Positions 1 through 7,584 of a DNA stretch of 49,489 nucleotides are shown in pieces. Where the stretch lies: contig NZ_URDP01000012.1 of assembly GCF_900546705.1 (NCBI RefSeq), forward strand, positions 1 to 49,489, read 5' to 3'. The stretch comes from an uncultured Oscillibacter sp. GTDB taxonomy: Bacteria; Bacillota; Clostridia; Oscillospirales; Oscillospiraceae. A program made the translations under genes and the position numbers. Numbering within the stretch: the first letter of the stretch is position 1; every line of letters begins with the position of its first letter. Below the pieces are notes generated by a model. That model ran no database searches. It saw only the letters and a list, made by a program, of their open reading frames with translations, and was not told the origin of the DNA.

Positions 1-379
1 GGTCGGTGAACTCGCCCTGCTTGTAGAAGGAGATGTGGGCGTCCTCCGGCAGATCCTGGATCAGCTCCACCTTGTAGGGCTCATTCTTTTCCTCCATGAA
101 CTTGATGGCCTCTTCCCGGGGCAGCTCAAAGCGCTCCAGCTTCAGCTTCTCCTTGCAGATCTTCCGCATTTCCGCCTCGATCTTCTCCATGATCTCGGGG
201 GTAAAGGGGAACGGAGAGTCCATATCATAGTAGAAGCCCTCTTCAATGGACGGGCCGATGGCCAGCTTCACCTCGGGATAGAGCCGCTTGACGGCCTGGG
301 CCAGCACATGGGAGCAGGTATGCCAGTACGTGCGGCGGTACTCCTCATTTTCAAACGTATACAGGTTTTCCTCAGACAT
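1..379 (-). CDS. thrS: Threonyl-tRNA synthetase, N-terminal part (cut by window edge)
   Basis: Charges tRNA-Thr with threonine in the cytoplasm. The visible 126 residues begin with ATG at 379 behind a good ribosome binding site (GGAGGAAATCAAC). They match the second-domain (SAD) editing region of ThrRS: the zinc/editing motif HTCSH, then KLAIGPSIEEGFYYD, and further on a stretch leading toward the LCRGPH region beyond the edge. Bacterial ThrRS normally starts with a TGS domain of about 60 residues. This protein starts directly at the editing domain, so it is a TGS-less form. The ribosome binding site and the T-box upstream make this start secure. Expression is controlled by the T-box leader. 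The catalytic core lies outside the window. Confidence 0.95.
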   Translation of the reverse strand, partial: MSEENLYTFENEEYRRTYWHTCSHVLAQAVKRLYPEVKLAIGPSIEEGFYYDMDSPFPFTPEIMEKIEAEMRKICKEKLKLERFELPREEAIKFMEEKNEPYKVELIQDLPEDAHISFYKQGEFTD

Positions 380-399
380 GTTGATTTCCTCCTTGTTTT

Positions 400-660
400 G
401 AGGGGTGAAAAAAAATCTCACCCCTGAAAGATCAGGGGTGAGATACGAAAACGTATTCCACGGTTCCACCCTGCTTGCATCCTAAAAAGATGCCGCTCGT
501 GTCCTCTATAACGGGAGAACCCGTCCCAGCCTACATTTCGGTGGGCAGCTCCGAGGCGGTGGCATGCTCCGGTTCCGGCAAGGGCCGCTTACAGCCAGCG
601 GCGGTCCCTCTCTGGTGTCATTCCCGGGCAGCGTCCTCTTCAACGCTTTTTGAAATCGAG
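400..660 (-). promoter_or_regulatory. T-box riboswitch leader of thrS
   Basis: The leader between the promoter and thrS carries the hallmark T-box sequence AGGGTGGAACCG (461-472, minus strand) followed directly by an intrinsic terminator. Upstream are an AGAGAGGG stretch and a GCTGGCTGTAAGC segment typical of distal Stem I, and an ACGGG/CCCGT hairpin just before the antiterminator. Known mechanism: uncharged tRNA-Thr pairs with a specifier codon and with the antiterminator bulge, letting transcription continue. ACC triplets at 558-560 and 571-573 (minus strand) are candidate Thr specifiers; I cannot choose between them without folding. The region holds no credible protein gene. Confidence 0.93.
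408..444 (-). terminator. T-box attenuator terminator
   Basis: The hairpin stem ATCTCACCCCTGA/TCAGGGGTGAGAT with a short loop at 415-444 is followed on the minus strand by a run of T. It lies between the T-box sequence and the thrS start, so it is the conditional terminator of the leader. Confidence 0.95.
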
Positions 661-664
661 ACTC

Positions 665-693
665 ACTATAGCACGGTGTGCTGTCCTTGTCAA
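665..693 (-). promoter_or_regulatory. Sigma-A promoter of thrS
   Basis: TTGACA (688-693) and TATAGT (665-670) on the minus strand are separated by exactly 17 bases. Transcription would start near 658, giving a leader of about 280 nt that contains the complete T-box. Confidence 0.9.
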
Positions 694-742
694 GAGCACA
701 TTTTTCTTCTTCCCGGGAACCTGTGCCGGACCGGGGCGGCGC

Positions 743-1735
743 CTACTCCCCCGGCCACAGGATATCCCTGGCCACCGGGGTATAGAACAGCCGCTCCACT
801 TCGGTCCGCTCCTTCGTGATGCCCAGAATCCACATGAGCTTTGCCGTTACCGCCTCCGTGGTCATATCATAGGCCTCCAGGACCCCCAGCGTGTTTTTCA
901 GCCGGTGTCCCACGTGATACACGCCCAGGTCGCTGCCCTCATTTTCCACCTGCGTGGTCATCACCACCGTCCTGCCCCGGGCCATCCAGTCCCGCACGCA
1001 CTCAAAAAAGCCGCCGTTTTCCGGCAGTCCGCCCACACCAAAGCTCTCGATGATCAGCGCGTCGTTGTGCTCAAGCAGGAAGTCCGCCTGCCGCCGGTCC
1101 GCGCCGGGCACCAGCTTCATCAGCGCCACACGGTCGTCCAGGTCGTCGTAAAACACCGGGGCATCGGCGCACTCCGGGCGGATGAACTGCAGCAGCACGC
1201 CGTCCCGCAAAATTCCCAGCACCGGGAAATTGATGCTGGAAAAGGCCCGGAAACTCTTGGACCGGGTCTTTTTCGCCCGGGTTCCCAGAATCACCTTTCC
1301 GTTGAAGACAATGGACACCCCCGGCACATCCTCTGTGGCGCAGCACAGCGCGTCGGTGAGGTTGACCTTGGAGTCGGTGGAGTCAAAGCCCATGGGCTTC
1401 TGGGCCCCTGTCAGCACAATGGGCTTGGGGCTTTGCTGGATGAGGTAGCTCAGCGCCGCGGCGGAATAGGCCATGGTGTCGGTGCCGTGGGTAATGACAA
1501 AGCCGTCGTAATCGTCGTAATACCGGCGGATGCACTGGCTCATGAGCTTCCAGTGGGACGGCCCCACATTGGTGCTGTCCAGGTTCAGAAGCTGCATGCA
1601 CTCCACCCGGCAGATATCAGACACCTCCGGAAGGTGCTCCAGCAGCTGGCTCGTGGTCAGCTCCGGCGCAAGGCCGCTGTCCGTCACCGCGGAGGCAATG
1701 GTCCCGCCCGTGCCGATCAAAAGGATTCGTTTCAT
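743..1735 (-). CDS. ansA: Type I (cytoplasmic) L-asparaginase
   Basis: Hydrolyses L-asparagine to aspartate and ammonia. The 330-residue protein has the first catalytic-threonine motif GTGGTIAS (T12) at the extreme N terminus and the second triad motif HGTDTM at residues 83-88 (T85, D86). These are the signatures of the AnsA/AspG family, and the length fits. There is no signal peptide, which supports the cytoplasmic type I enzyme. It is the last gene of a minus-strand operon and starts 6 bases after the stop of the phosphoesterase gene. No strong terminator is visible between its stop and the thrS promoter, so read-through toward thrS is possible. Confidence 0.93.
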   Translation of the reverse strand: MKRILLIGTGGTIASAVTDSGLAPELTTSQLLEHLPEVSDICRVECMQLLNLDSTNVGPSHWKLMSQCIRRYYDDYDGFVITHGTDTMAYSAAALSYLIQQSPKPIVLTGAQKPMGFDSTDSKVNLTDALCCATEDVPGVSIVFNGKVILGTRAKKTRSKSFRAFSSINFPVLGILRDGVLLQFIRPECADAPVFYDDLDDRVALMKLVPGADRRQADFLLEHNDALIIESFGVGGLPENGGFFECVRDWMARGRTVVMTTQVENEGSDLGVYHVGHRLKNTLGVLEAYDMTTEAVTAKLMWILGITKERTEVERLFYTPVARDILWPGE

Positions 1736-1741
1736 GGTACT

Positions 1742-2839
1742 TTACTCCAGTTCTCTGTGATCCAGGGCCGCCAGTCCCAGCCGGGCCGCCAGGGTAATGC
1801 GCCGCCGGGCCTCGTCATCGGGGGCGGCATCCAGCTTTTCCCGCAGCGTGCGCAGAAACAGCCCCCGCAGGGATTCCTCCCCGGCCCGGGCCCACACATC
1901 CTCTGCCATGCGCGTCTCGTCCCGCACCTCCAGAGCATAGAACCGCCCTGCAAGGGACGCCTCCAGCGCCCGCACATCCACGCCGGCAGAACCGGTTTCA
2001 CCGGTGAGCACCAGCCGGTAAAGATCGTTTTCCGTGCCGCCGGGCAGCGCCTGCTCCACCGCTTTGAAAACTTCCTGCCCCGTAACGTCCACGGTCAGGT
2101 ATTCGTAGCGGCGGCGGGCAACGGGGACAAACTCCAGCGTTACGCCGCCGTCGCCCGATACGGTGCCGCATAAGACGCCCTTTTCCCCCGTCTCGTCAAA
2201 GCCCCGCCCCTCCGGGCAGCCAGGCCAGGCGTACAGCGTCCTGCCGCAGCGCTGCGGCTGCGCCCGCTTGTGGATGTGGCCCAGAGCCAGATACGCAAGG
2301 CCGCTGGCGGCGATCTCCTCTTTGGCGATGGGGTCATAGCGCCGGACAGAGGGCTCCGCCTCCCCGTGCAAAAGGCCCAGGTGGACCCTTCCGTCCGCCG
2401 GGGCGGAAAAGCCCGTCAGCAGACTGTCCGCCTGCTCGGGAGCGGTAAAGGCCGCCCCGTGGACCACGGCGCCCAGTCCGGGGACCTCCATGGCCTCCAT
2501 GTGCCCGGAACGGAAAATATGGACATTATCCGGCCAGGCCACCGTGTCCCACAGTCCGCCGGGCACGTAGAAATCGTGGTTGCCGGGAGCGATGTACACC
2601 TGGGCGTTCATACGGCCCAGGGCGGCGGAGAGCTGCTCGGCAGTGTCCCGGTAGACGCTGCCGGAGTCCAGCAGGTCGCCGGCCAGCAGCACCAGCGGGA
2701 TGTTTCTGGCATTCACATAGTCCGCCAGCCGGCCCACCATGGCCCGGCTCTCCCGGCGCCGCTGAGCCGCCTGCTCCGGCGGCAGGGCGGAAAAGGGGCT
2801 GTCCAGATGGAAGTCCGCCCCGTGAAGAAACTGGAACAT
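1742..2839 (-). CDS. YhaO/SbcD-type metallophosphoesterase (putative DNA repair exonuclease)
   Basis: Predicted calcineurin-like phosphoesterase of the YhaO branch (365 residues). The N terminus FLHGADFHLDSP supplies the first metal ligands (D9, H11). LAGDLLD, APGNHDFY, LLHGE and LGHIHKR follow in the family order, so the dinuclear metal site looks complete. The C-terminal half is a capping region seen in YhaO but less conserved. YhaO normally sits beside yhaN, which encodes a large coiled-coil ATPase as MRE11 sits with RAD50. No such ATPase is in this window; the neighbours are a deacylase and asparaginase. The start lies 3 bases after the stop of the upstream gene, so translation is probably coupled. 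Its substrate is unknown. Confidence 0.85.
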   Translation of the reverse strand: MFQFLHGADFHLDSPFSALPPEQAAQRRRESRAMVGRLADYVNARNIPLVLLAGDLLDSGSVYRDTAEQLSAALGRMNAQVYIAPGNHDFYVPGGLWDTVAWPDNVHIFRSGHMEAMEVPGLGAVVHGAAFTAPEQADSLLTGFSAPADGRVHLGLLHGEAEPSVRRYDPIAKEEIAASGLAYLALGHIHKRAQPQRCGRTLYAWPGCPEGRGFDETGEKGVLCGTVSGDGGVTLEFVPVARRRYEYLTVDVTGQEVFKAVEQALPGGTENDLYRLVLTGETGSAGVDVRALEASLAGRFYALEVRDETRMAEDVWARAGEESLRGLFLRTLREKLDAAPDDEARRRITLAARLGLAALDHRELE

Positions 2840-2842
2840 GCC

Positions 2843-3334
2843 TTACGCCTGCTGCTCTTCCGGACGCCATCCCTTGCACACGTCCACCCATTCCACGAAG
2901 TTAGAGGCACACCGCTCCAGCTCCTCACAGGTCAGCTCAATGGCGCTGTTGTCGCTGCCGGCAGCAGGGAACACCGTCTCAAACCGCTTGAGGGAGACGT
3001 CCAGGTACACTTTCACGTCCTCCGGCAGGGCAAAGGGGCACACACCGCCCACGTCGTGGCCGATGCGCTCGTGGGCTTCCTCGTGGGTGAGCATCTTGGC
3101 CTTGGTGTGGAAATAGGCCTTATAGCGGCTGTTGTCCACCTTGGCGTCACCGGCCACCACGATGATAATGGGATGGTCGTCCACCTTGAAGCTCAGGCTC
3201 TTGGCGATCCGGGCGCCTTCCACGCCCACGGCCACCGCCGCCAGCTCCACCGTGGCGGAGGAGACGGAAAACTCCCGAATCCGCTCTTCCATACCCAAAT
3301 TTCGGAAATACGCTCTCACTTTTTCAATTGACAT
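2843..3334 (-). CDS. YbaK/EbsC-family aminoacyl-tRNA deacylase
   Basis: The 163-residue single-domain protein resembles the YbaK/ProX/EbsC family, which hydrolyses misacylated tRNAs (for example Cys-tRNA-Pro or Ala-tRNA-Pro) in trans. Family features are the ELAAVAVGVEGARIAKSLSF stretch, the IIVVAGDAKVD strand, and the GGVCPFAL motif near residues 95-102 that forms the active-site floor. It is the third gene of a five-gene minus-strand operon. ATG at 3334 has a nearby AAGGAG-type site. The exact tRNA specificity cannot be read from the sequence. Confidence 0.9.
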   Translation of the reverse strand: MSIEKVRAYFRNLGMEERIREFSVSSATVELAAVAVGVEGARIAKSLSFKVDDHPIIIVVAGDAKVDNSRYKAYFHTKAKMLTHEEAHERIGHDVGGVCPFALPEDVKVYLDVSLKRFETVFPAAGSDNSAIELTCEELERCASNFVEWVDVCKGWRPEEQQA

Positions 3335-3371
3335 ATTGCTTTCTCCTTACCTTTCACAGGGATTTCTATGC

Positions 3372-4145
3372 TCAGCGGATGTCCACCCGCTCCACGGCGG
3401 TGCACAGTCCCGTTGTGCTGTCCAGCGTAAAAATGGCACCCTGGAGCTTACAGGGTCCCTGGGGTGCCTGGTAGCGGCCCGGCAGGCCTCCCAAAAAGCC
3501 CTCCACCGACTGCTCGGGCCGGATGCCCAGCACGGACTCCGCCGCCCCGGTCATGCCCAGGTCCGTAATGTAGCCGGTGCCCTTGGGGTACACCCGCTCA
3601 TCGGCGGTGGGCACATGGGTGTGGGTGCCCCAAAGGGCACTGACCCGGCCGTCCAGATAGTAGCCCATGGCCAGCTTTTCGCTGGTGGCCTCCGCGTGGA
3701 AGTCCACCAGGGTAAAGGCGGCTTTGTCCCGCTCCAGCAGGCGGTCGGCCGTGGTAAAGGGGTTGTCCGCTCCCCAGGCAAGATCGCACCGGCCGATGAG
3801 ATTCATCACCCGGATCTGTACCGGGCCCAGATCGTAGATGCCGCAGCCCCGGCCCGGCGTCCGGGCGGCGTAATTGGCAGGCCGCAGCAACCAGGATGCC
3901 TCGTCCAGCAGCGTCCCGATCTGGCTTTTCCCAAAGGCGTGGTTGCCCAGCGTCACCACATCGGCGCCGGCATCGTAAATACGCCAGGCCTGCTCCTCCG
4001 TCAGTCCCACACCGGCGGCATTTTCGCCGTTGACCACAGTGAATGCGATGTTTTTCAGTTTTTTCAGTGTGCGCAGGTGACGCTCCAGGTGCTTTAGGCC
4101 CGGCTCCATCACCACGTCGCCCACCGCCAGAATGTGATATTCCAT
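3372..4145 (-). CDS. ymdB: YmdB-family metallophosphoesterase (TIGR00282)
   Basis: The 257-residue protein matches YmdB, a 2',3'-cyclic nucleotide phosphodiesterase that affects biofilm and sporulation decisions in Bacillus. All expected metal-site residues are visible: D10 in AVGDVV, E41 and N42 in VNGENAAG, N68-H69 in GNHAF, the His of VDFHAEA, and both His of GTHTHVP. The Bacillus-type GNHTWD motif is here GNHAFGK, a change next to the ligands but not in them. The ATG at 4145 overlaps the upstream stop codon as TGATG, so the two genes are translationally coupled. The frame stays open far upstream (to 5312), but that extension overlaps other genes and has no family similarity. Confidence 0.92.
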   Translation of the reverse strand: MEYHILAVGDVVMEPGLKHLERHLRTLKKLKNIAFTVVNGENAAGVGLTEEQAWRIYDAGADVVTLGNHAFGKSQIGTLLDEASWLLRPANYAARTPGRGCGIYDLGPVQIRVMNLIGRCDLAWGADNPFTTADRLLERDKAAFTLVDFHAEATSEKLAMGYYLDGRVSALWGTHTHVPTADERVYPKGTGYITDLGMTGAAESVLGIRPEQSVEGFLGGLPGRYQAPQGPCKLQGAIFTLDSTTGLCTAVERVDIR

Positions 4146-4795
4146 CAGCGTGCCTCCTCTTCCGGCAGTCCCACCAGGGCGTCCAGCTCCGCCAGGGAGC
4201 GGATGCGCCACCGGGCACAGGTGTCCCCGTCCATTGCTCCGTCCGGCGTAAACAGGCATCCGTCGATGCCCGCGTTCTTTGCCGCCAGCATGTCCAGCTC
4301 CCGGTCGCCTACCGCCACCGTGCGGCTGGGGTCCAGGCCGTGGGCCGAAAGGAGGTAGAGATTCCCCGCCGGGTCCGGCTTGCGTGCAAACCGGGTGGTG
4401 GCGGACACCACGTCCTGAAAATATTCTGTCAGGCCCGCCCCGGCCAGATACTGGTGGACGGAACCACTGCGATGGGTGAAGATGAAGTTCCGTCCTCCCG
4501 CCGCCTGAAAGCGGCGCAGAAATTCCTCCGCATGGGGGAAAGGCAGCGCCCTGGGCTGTCCGTTTTTGGCCACATAGTCCCGGTACACCCGGTCCACCTC
4601 CGCCGCGTCCACCCCCGCCTGGGCGGCACAGTAGTCCAGCACCGCTCCCTGGGAGCGGGTAAAATGCGCCAGCAGATCCTCCAGAGGCAGCAGAACGCCC
4701 AGCGCCGCCATCACCGACTGTAAATCCCGGCACATGGGCGGATAGGTATCGAACAGCGTCCCGTCGAAGTCCCAGATGATGTTGTCCCAGCGCAT
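4145..4795 (-). CDS. HAD-family phosphatase (phosphoglycolate phosphatase-like)
   Basis: The 216-residue protein begins with the HAD motif I WDFDGTLFDT (nucleophile D9, acid/base D11). FTHRSG is motif II, the Lys of FARKPDP is motif III and VGDRELDM is motif IV, with a helical cap between motifs I and II. This is the layout of the Gph/PgmB-like subfamily; the substrate is unknown. I chose ATG 4795 because AAAGGAG sits about 8 bases before it. An in-frame ATG at 4813 has no such site. First gene of the HAD-ymdB-YbaK-YhaO-asparaginase operon, reading from the promoter at 4827-4855. Confidence 0.88.
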   Translation of the reverse strand: MRWDNIIWDFDGTLFDTYPPMCRDLQSVMAALGVLLPLEDLLAHFTRSQGAVLDYCAAQAGVDAAEVDRVYRDYVAKNGQPRALPFPHAEEFLRRFQAAGGRNFIFTHRSGSVHQYLAGAGLTEYFQDVVSATTRFARKPDPAGNLYLLSAHGLDPSRTVAVGDRELDMLAAKNAGIDGCLFTPDGAMDGDTCARWRIRSLAELDALVGLPEEEAR

Positions 4796-4826
4796 AGCAA
4801 AGCTCCTTTTCATTCAATTGGGTATC

Positions 4827-4855
4827 AGTATAGCAAATCCCCGTGGTTTTCGCAA
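4827..4855 (-). promoter_or_regulatory. Promoter of the HAD-ymdB-ansA operon
   Basis: TTGCGA (4850-4855), 17 bases, then TATACT (4827-4832) on the minus strand. It is divergent from the LysR promoter just to its right. Confidence 0.7.
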
Positions 4856-4883
4856 AGGCTTCCCTAATTTTTTTGCAGGCCCG

Positions 4884-4912
4884 TTGCCTTTCCCCGTCTT
4901 CTTGCTTATAAT
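4884..4912 (+). promoter_or_regulatory. Promoter of the LysR gene at 4956
   Basis: TTGCCT (4884-4889), 17 bases, then a perfect TATAAT (4907-4912). About 29 bp separate it from the divergent operon promoter, so a regulator bound here could affect both. Confidence 0.75.
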
Positions 4913-4955
4913 GGGGAGCGTGCAATAAGCGATTCTGATTACAGGAGGAACCCCC

Positions 4956-5843
4956 ATGGCAGTGAAGCTGGAGCTGTACCGCGTGTTCAAGGAAGTTGCC
5001 GAGACCGGCAATATCTCCGTGGCCGCCAGGAATCTCTATATTTCCCAGTCGGCGGTAAGCCAGTCCGTCAAGCAGCTGGAAAACGCCCTGCAGGCCCGGC
5101 TGTTCGCCCGCAGCCCCCGGGGCGTTACCCTGACCGGAGAGGGACAGATGCTCTACCAGTATGTCCGCAGCGCCCTGGGGCTCATCGCCACCGGAGAGGA
5201 CAAGCTCTCCCAGGCCCAGCAGCTGCTGCTGGGCACGCTGGTCATCGGCGCCAGCGACACGGTGACCAGCTTCTTCCTCACCGCCTATCTGGATGCCTTC
5301 CACCGCCAGCACCCGGGCATCCGGCTCAAGATCGTCAGCGGACGCAGCGCCAAAGTGCTCAGCTTACTCAAGTCCGGCGCCGTGGACATTGCCTTTGCCT
5401 CCTCCCCGTCAGACAGCGCCCTGGAGTGCTGGCCCTGCTTTGCCACCCACTCGGCTTTTGTGGCGGGCAGCGGCTACCCCTGTGACTTCGGCCACCGCTA
5501 CACCCGTCAGGAGATCGCCGCCTTTCCCCTGATCCTGCTGGAGCGCAAGGCCAGCAGCCGGGTGTTTCTGGAGCAGGAGTTTTTGAAAAGCGGTGTGTCC
5601 CTCACGCCGGAGATTGAGCTCTCCTCCCGGCAGCTGCTGGTATCCCTGGCCAAAATCGGACTGGGCGTGGCGGGCGTCACCCTGGAATTTGTTCAGGACG
5701 CCCTGGGCAGCGGAGACATCCGTCTTTTGAAAACAGATTTTGAGATCCCCGCCCGCAGCGTGGACATGTGCACCCTCCGGGACGTGGCCCCCACGGCGGC
5801 GGCCAGCGCCTTTATGGAGATGGTACGTCAGGGCGGCGTGTAA
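4956..5843 (+). CDS. LysR-family transcriptional regulator
   Basis: The 295-residue regulator has an N-terminal winged helix-turn-helix in which the NISVAARNLYISQSAVSQSV segment (about residues 18-38) is the recognition unit. A linker helix and a periplasmic-binding-fold effector domain from about residue 90 follow. The start follows ACAGGAGGAACCCCC. It is transcribed toward a UPF0126 membrane-protein gene only 10 bases downstream, so it probably controls or is co-expressed with that gene. The divergent operon at 4795 is a second candidate target. The inducer is unknown. Confidence 0.9.
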   Translation: MAVKLELYRVFKEVAETGNISVAARNLYISQSAVSQSVKQLENALQARLFARSPRGVTLTGEGQMLYQYVRSALGLIATGEDKLSQAQQLLLGTLVIGASDTVTSFFLTAYLDAFHRQHPGIRLKIVSGRSAKVLSLLKSGAVDIAFASSPSDSALECWPCFATHSAFVAGSGYPCDFGHRYTRQEIAAFPLILLERKASSRVFLEQEFLKSGVSLTPEIELSSRQLLVSLAKIGLGVAGVTLEFVQDALGSGDIRLLKTDFEIPARSVDMCTLRDVAPTAAASAFMEMVRQGGV

Positions 5844-5853
5844 GAGGTGCCGC

Positions 5854-6483
5854 GTGGAGACATTCATTCTGATTCTGGAACTGGCGGGCACCATGGCCTT
5901 CGCCGCCTCCGGCGCCATGACCGGACTGAAAAAGGGCATGGACCTGTTTGGCGTGTGCATTCTGGGATTGACCACCGCCGTGGGCGGCGGCGTCATCCGG
6001 GATGTGATCTTGGGCAACACCCCGCCGGCCACCTTTCTCAGCCCCATCTATGCCATAGTGGCTCTGGTGACTTCCCTGGTGCTGTTTTTACCCCGGATCC
6101 GCCGCCTGCTTATGTGGGACCAGCGGCTCTATGATCTTTCCATGCTGGTTCTGGACTCTCTGGGCCTTGGGATTTTCACCGTGGTGGGTATCCGCATTGC
6201 CTGGAGCTCCACTCCCGAGCCCACGCTGTTTCTGCTGGTATTCGTAGGCGTGGTCACCGGTGTAGGCGGCGGCGTACTGCGGGACGTGATGGCAGGCGAC
6301 ATGCCCTACATCTTCGTCAAGCACATTTACGCCTGCGCCTCCCTGGCCGGTGCGCTGCTATGTGCCGGGCTGTGGCGCCCGGCGGGCGAGGTGGCCGCCA
6401 TCCTCACCGGCGCCGGCGCGGTGGTGCTCATCCGCTTTCTCTCCGCCCACTACCGCTGGAACCTGCCCCGCGCGCGGGAATAA
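5854..6483 (+). CDS. UPF0126/TRIC-family membrane protein (YadS/YicG-like)
   Basis: Integral membrane protein of 209 residues made of two homologous three-helix repeats. The paired motifs TTAVGGGVIRDVILG (first half) and VTGVGGGVLRDVMAG (second half) mark the UPF0126 family, related to TRIC cation channels; some bacterial members transport glycine. I chose GTG 5854 because it follows GAGGTG by a normal distance, gives the family length and begins right after the LysR stop. The frame is open upstream only inside the LysR gene. Co-transcription with the LysR regulator is likely, and the operon ends at the hairpin at 6491-6538. Substrate not readable from the sequence. Confidence 0.88.
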   Translation: METFILILELAGTMAFAASGAMTGLKKGMDLFGVCILGLTTAVGGGVIRDVILGNTPPATFLSPIYAIVALVTSLVLFLPRIRRLLMWDQRLYDLSMLVLDSLGLGIFTVVGIRIAWSSTPEPTLFLLVFVGVVTGVGGGVLRDVMAGDMPYIFVKHIYACASLAGALLCAGLWRPAGEVAAILTGAGAVVLIRFLSAHYRWNLPRARE

Positions 6484-6490
6484 ACATGCG

Positions 6491-6538
6491 AAAAGGACCC
6501 GGCCCTGATGCCTTACGGCATCAGGGCCGGGTCCTTTT
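6491..6538. terminator. Bidirectional terminator between 6483 and 6537 genes
   Basis: A 22-bp stem AAAAGGACCCGGCCCTGATGCC and its complement with a TTAC loop serves both converging genes. The TAA stop of the minus-strand LysR gene lies inside its right arm. Confidence 0.92.
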
Positions 6539-7421
6539 ACGTCTCTCCGGACCGGGACAGATCCCGGAAATACTCCACGATGAACCGCCGCAGCCGCCGC
6601 ACCGGCTCGGGCTGATAGGACTCCTTCTTCCAGGAGAGCACCAGACGCAAACAGGGCACGCTCTCTTGGATGGGGAGCTCCCGGATGCCCGCCTTGTCCT
6701 GGGTCCGCAGGGTGTAGACCGGCACGATGGCAAACCCCATCCCCCGCTCCACCAGATTGCGGATCATCAGCGGGTCGTCGCTGTAAATAGGCCGGCGCAC
6801 CCGCACGCTGAACTCCTCCAGCACCTGCTGCAAGATGGCGCTGATGAACCGGTTGGGCGTCAGGCCGATCATGGGCTGTCCCGTCAGGTCGGCCAGGCGG
6901 ACCGACTCGCCCGCCGCCAGAGGGTGCTCCCGGGGCAGCCATACCCGGAAGGGGTCCTCCACCAGCTCCACACTGGAGTATTTGGGCGGATGGATCAGCG
7001 TGGAGCCGATCATCAGGTCGTACTCCTGATTGCGGATCATATTGTTGTCATTTTGCACCACACTGACAGCCACGTCCGGATTCTGCCCGCAGAACCCGGT
7101 CAGCAGGTCCGGCAGCAGGCTGGCCGCCGCACGGGCCACCAGCCGCACGGGCTGGTGTTCCTGCTGGATGCCCCGCAGCTCCGCCCGGATGTCATCCATG
7201 TGCTTGAGCATCTCATTGGCCCGGGTCTGCAGCAGATTTCCGCTCTCTGTGAGCACGATGCTCCGCCCCCGCCGCTCGAAGAGCTTGGTCCCCAGTTCCT
7301 CCTCCAGCTGCCGGATCACCCGGCTGAGGGCCGGCTCCGACAAATTCAGCTCCCGGGCCGCCCGGGTCATATGCTCCATCTCCGCCGCCTTGACGAAATA
7401 CCTTAATTGATACAGCTCCAT
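6537..7421 (-). CDS. LysR-family regulator of the adjacent transporter/ggt operon
   Basis: The 294-residue protein has an N-terminal LysR helix-turn-helix (MELYQLRYFVKAAEMEHMTR, then ELNLSEPALSRVIRQLE to about residue 42) and a C-terminal effector-binding domain. It is divergent from a GltS-like transporter and gamma-glutamyltransferase, the classical arrangement of a LysR activator and its target. An inverted repeat lies in the shared intergenic region. Hence it probably senses glutamate, a gamma-glutamyl compound or a product; this is inference. ATG 7421 follows GAGGAGCGG. Confidence 0.9.
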   Translation of the reverse strand: MELYQLRYFVKAAEMEHMTRAARELNLSEPALSRVIRQLEEELGTKLFERRGRSIVLTESGNLLQTRANEMLKHMDDIRAELRGIQQEHQPVRLVARAAASLLPDLLTGFCGQNPDVAVSVVQNDNNMIRNQEYDLMIGSTLIHPPKYSSVELVEDPFRVWLPREHPLAAGESVRLADLTGQPMIGLTPNRFISAILQQVLEEFSVRVRRPIYSDDPLMIRNLVERGMGFAIVPVYTLRTQDKAGIRELPIQESVPCLRLVLSWKKESYQPEPVRRLRRFIVEYFRDLSRSGET

Positions 7422-7449
7422 GTTGTCCGCTCCTCAAGGATTTTTTTAC

Positions 7450-7458
7450 ATTATAACA
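7450..7458 (-). promoter_or_regulatory. Extended -10 promoter of the LysR gene at 7421
   Basis: TGTTATAAT on the minus strand is a TG-N-TATAAT extended -10 element. No good -35 hexamer sits at the normal distance, which fits a weak or autoregulated LysR promoter. Confidence 0.6.
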
Positions 7459-7509
7459 CACACTTTTCAAAAACGATTTGTTTTTCTTATCAATTATCAG
7501 CAGGGACTA

Positions 7510-7548
7510 TTGGATTTTTTCCGCCCGGCACTTTATCATCAACGATAA
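7510..7548 (+). promoter_or_regulatory. Promoter and operator-like palindrome of the transporter/ggt operon
   Basis: TTGGAT (7510-7515), 18 bases, then TATCAT (7534-7539) is a plausible promoter. The inverted repeat TTATC-N6-GATAA (7533-7548) overlaps the -10 and start region. A second TTATC-type half site lies near 7488. This is a candidate site for the divergent LysR protein; the overlap suggests control of polymerase access. Confidence 0.5.
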
Positions 7549-7584
7549 CCCATTATCAAAAAAACACATACGGGAGGGAAACAT

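Noticed and set aside
650..2173. A plus-strand frame of 507 codons across the thrS leader region and asparaginase.
   Set aside because: It overlaps the thrS promoter, starts at the T-box leader boundary and is antisense to an asparaginase with clear catalytic motifs.
4146..5312. Upstream extension of the ymdB frame (to 646 codons in all).
   Set aside because: It runs antisense to the LysR gene and across the HAD gene and has no homology; the ymdB ATG at 4145 matches the family start.
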